NCBI RefSeq assembly: GCF_049309525.1
Contig: NC_133371.1
Span: 38,818,035 to 38,882,034, forward strand
Direction of reading: 5' to 3'
Origin: Garra rufa
Taxonomy: Eukaryota > Chordata > Actinopteri > Cypriniformes > Cyprinidae
DNA: 64,000 bases
In this document: piece after piece, positions 60,401 through 63,400 of the stretch
Layout of the letters: every line of letters begins with the position of its first letter
Numbering within the stretch: the stretch's first letter is position 1
Notes under the pieces: generated by a model
What the model saw: the letters and a program-made list of their open reading frames with translations, nothing else
Databases searched by the model: none
Told to the model about the DNA's origin: nothing
Program-made: the position numbers and the translations under genes

Positions 60401-63400
60401 TGTTTTGGTCTCTATAAGAGGTTTCTTTTCCTGCTCGGCTGTAACACTTGGCTTCTTCTCTGGTGTCTCTATCTTTTGTGGAGATGCTGGAAATACTTTG
60501 CTAGGGTGTGGCTGAGCTGGGGAAGGACCTGAAGTTTTCTGCATCTGGCAGGTCAAACACAGCCACTCCTTCACCTGTAGATAATAAGAAAGATTACCAC
60601 GTCTGACCATACAAACTGGAGTCTTTATTACAAAACACAATAATTGTTAAACCCAGACTTACTTCAGTTTGATGTGGATTGGGATTGAATCCACAGAGAT
60701 TGCAAACAATGCTTTTGCAAGAAGTGCAAGAGCTATAGTTTTGTGGATCTTTCTTAAGGGTCTCTTTACAGAGTGGGCACGTTTTTGGATGCACTTCTTT
60801 CACTTGAGCTTGTAGAGGTTTGGATGTTTGAGCATCTGGTGGCTTTTTCTGTTCTTGGGTTGGTGGAGAGGTTAAATTTGATTTTGCTGCAGGTTGATTT
60901 AGTTTTGGGTCTTGTAGAGCTACTGATGGTTTTCGAGAAGTGGGAGGTGTTGGTGTTGTCTTATTCGAAGTCTGGGAAACTGTAGACCCCTTGCGAGATG
61001 TTGGTGGAGTTTTAGAAGGTTCATCCTGGACAGCCGAGGAGATCAGATTGGATGCTGAGCTAAGGAAGGAGGAACCAAATCCTAGAACTTTCCCAGAGAC
61101 AGCAGACACAGTGGGCTGAGGAGATGGTGACCTTGAACGAGAACCACCAAAACCAAAGCTGAAAAAATCTGAATCCTGTTTAGAAGGTTCAGGTTTAGGC
61201 GGTTGATCAGATTTGGCAGGTAATTTTTGGGCCTCTGATGTAGTTTGTTTAGAATCTGCCAGATTGGGTTTGCCTTCTTGTTTTCCAGAAGCATTAAGTT
61301 TCTGGTCCTCTGCTACAACACCCCCAGTGTCTTGTTTTTTGGGTGATGCAGGTGGAGGTAATTTAGTAGTCTGAGCCCCTGGTTTCACAACTGGAGGTTC
61401 GGGAGCTCTCTGCATCTGGCAGTTCAAACACAACCATTGCTTCACCTGTAGGATGATGAGAAAATAAAACCATGTAATATTGTAAGAAATAAAGACCACT
61501 ATAGTTTCAATTTGATATATTATTGCTTTGTATAGTGTGAAATGCATTTTCAATAATTGTGAATAAGAAAAAAAAAACAATATGTATATTTAACTATTTT
61601 CTCACCTCAGTTTGATGTGGCATTGGGTTGAATCCACAGAGATTACACACAGTGCTCTTGCAAGTAGTACATGTGCTGTAATTTGGTGGATTCTTCTTTA
61701 TTTCTGCTTTACAAAGAGGGCAAGCCTTTGGTGGTTCTGACTTCTGGTCACTCTCTTTTATTACAGCTTTTCCCTGAGGTTCTGTCAATTTCTCTTCAGG
61801 TTTCTTGTCTTTGTGCTCATCTTCAACAGATGTAGCTCCTTGTTTTGGTGACACATCAGCTGATCCTTTCTGAGAAGCAGCTGGTGTTAATGTAGTCATC
61901 ACAGGAGTTTGTGAAGTTGCTGAAACCTGCTGCTGAGTTGTGGTGGAGGATTCATCTTGTACAGCAGTAGAGATAAGATTAGAAGCTGAACTCAACAGGG
62001 AAGAACCAAATCCAAAAACCTTCCCAGAAACACTGGAAGCAGCAGGTTGAGGAGAAGGTGATCTAGAGCGACCAAAACCAAACAAGCCACTCTCTTCTTT
62101 TGTGGATGCAGTCTTTGGTGGGGCGGTAGATTTTGTGGCTACAGTATTACCCTTCTGTGTTGGCTGTACTGGATTTTTGATATCCTGCTGCTGGGGTGGC
62201 TTCTGTGTTGGTGGATCTGCACTTGCCTTCCTTGACTCTGGTATTGCACCTGCAGATAGTACAGTCTTTTCTTTTTCAGTAGCATCTGTGGAATCAATTG
62301 GCTTCTTCTGTGGAGGAACAGGATTTGGTGTTGCTTTCTTTTGTGGTGATACTGCTTGAGGAACTATGTTAGCCTCAGCTTGAGCTCTCTGCACCTGGCA
62401 ATTCAGACATAGCCACTCCTTTTTCTGAAACGCAATTTCAATAATCAGTTTAAATTTAAGCACACAGAGTACTACAAGAAGCATATATGAAATACTGAAT
62501 TGTTCAAGATAAAAAAAGGATGCTTACCTCTGTCTTATGGGGCATGGGGTTAAAGCCACATAGATTACACACAGTGTTTTTGCACTCAGTACAGGTAGCA
62601 TAATTTGGAGGCTCCTTCTGCAAATCGACTTTACAAAGAGGGCAGGCTTTGGGAAATGATTTTGTGGGCTCTGTCTTTGTTTCTCTTAAATCTTTATCTT
62701 TTGTAAATGATACAGTTGTTGTTTGTGCCTGACTGACCATGGATTTCTTATCATCTTTCTTTGTCTGTTCTTGTATATTTTCAGGATGTACTTTTTTGTC
62801 ATCTGCAGGAAGCATTTTAGGAGATGCATCAGATACTTTTGGGGAAGCAGGAGGTGTGCTAGTCTTGAGAGATGTCTGAGAAACTCCCGAACCCTTTCGT
62901 GAGGAAGGTGGAGTGGTAATCTTCTCTGAAGTTTGGGAAACTGATGAGCCTTTACGAGAAGAGGGTGGGGTTGTAGTCTTAGCAGATAGTTGGGAAGTTG
63001 TGGAACCTTTGCGAGAACTGGGCGGTGTTGTAGAAGGCTCATCTAGAGCTGATGAGATCAGATTACTTGCTGAGCTAAAGAGGGAGGAACCAAATCCCAG
63101 AACCTTCCCAGAGACAGCAGACGCTGCAGGTGGAAGTAAAGGAGAATGAGATCTACCACTAGACTCTTCAGGAATTTCAGAGGAGATAGGAACTTGTCCA
63201 TCTTGGGTCTTTCCTTGTTCTTGTTGCTGTTGGGTAGCTCCTTGAGTGGTTTCTTCTCCTTTCTCTGCAGCTTTAGTTTTTGCCCCATCTGTATTTTCAA
63301 TGCTTTTAGAGTTTACTGCGGCTTCAGACTCCTTCTGTGAGGTTGGAGGAGTTGTTTTAACAGACGTCTGTGAAACTGCAGAACCCTTTCGAGAGGAAGG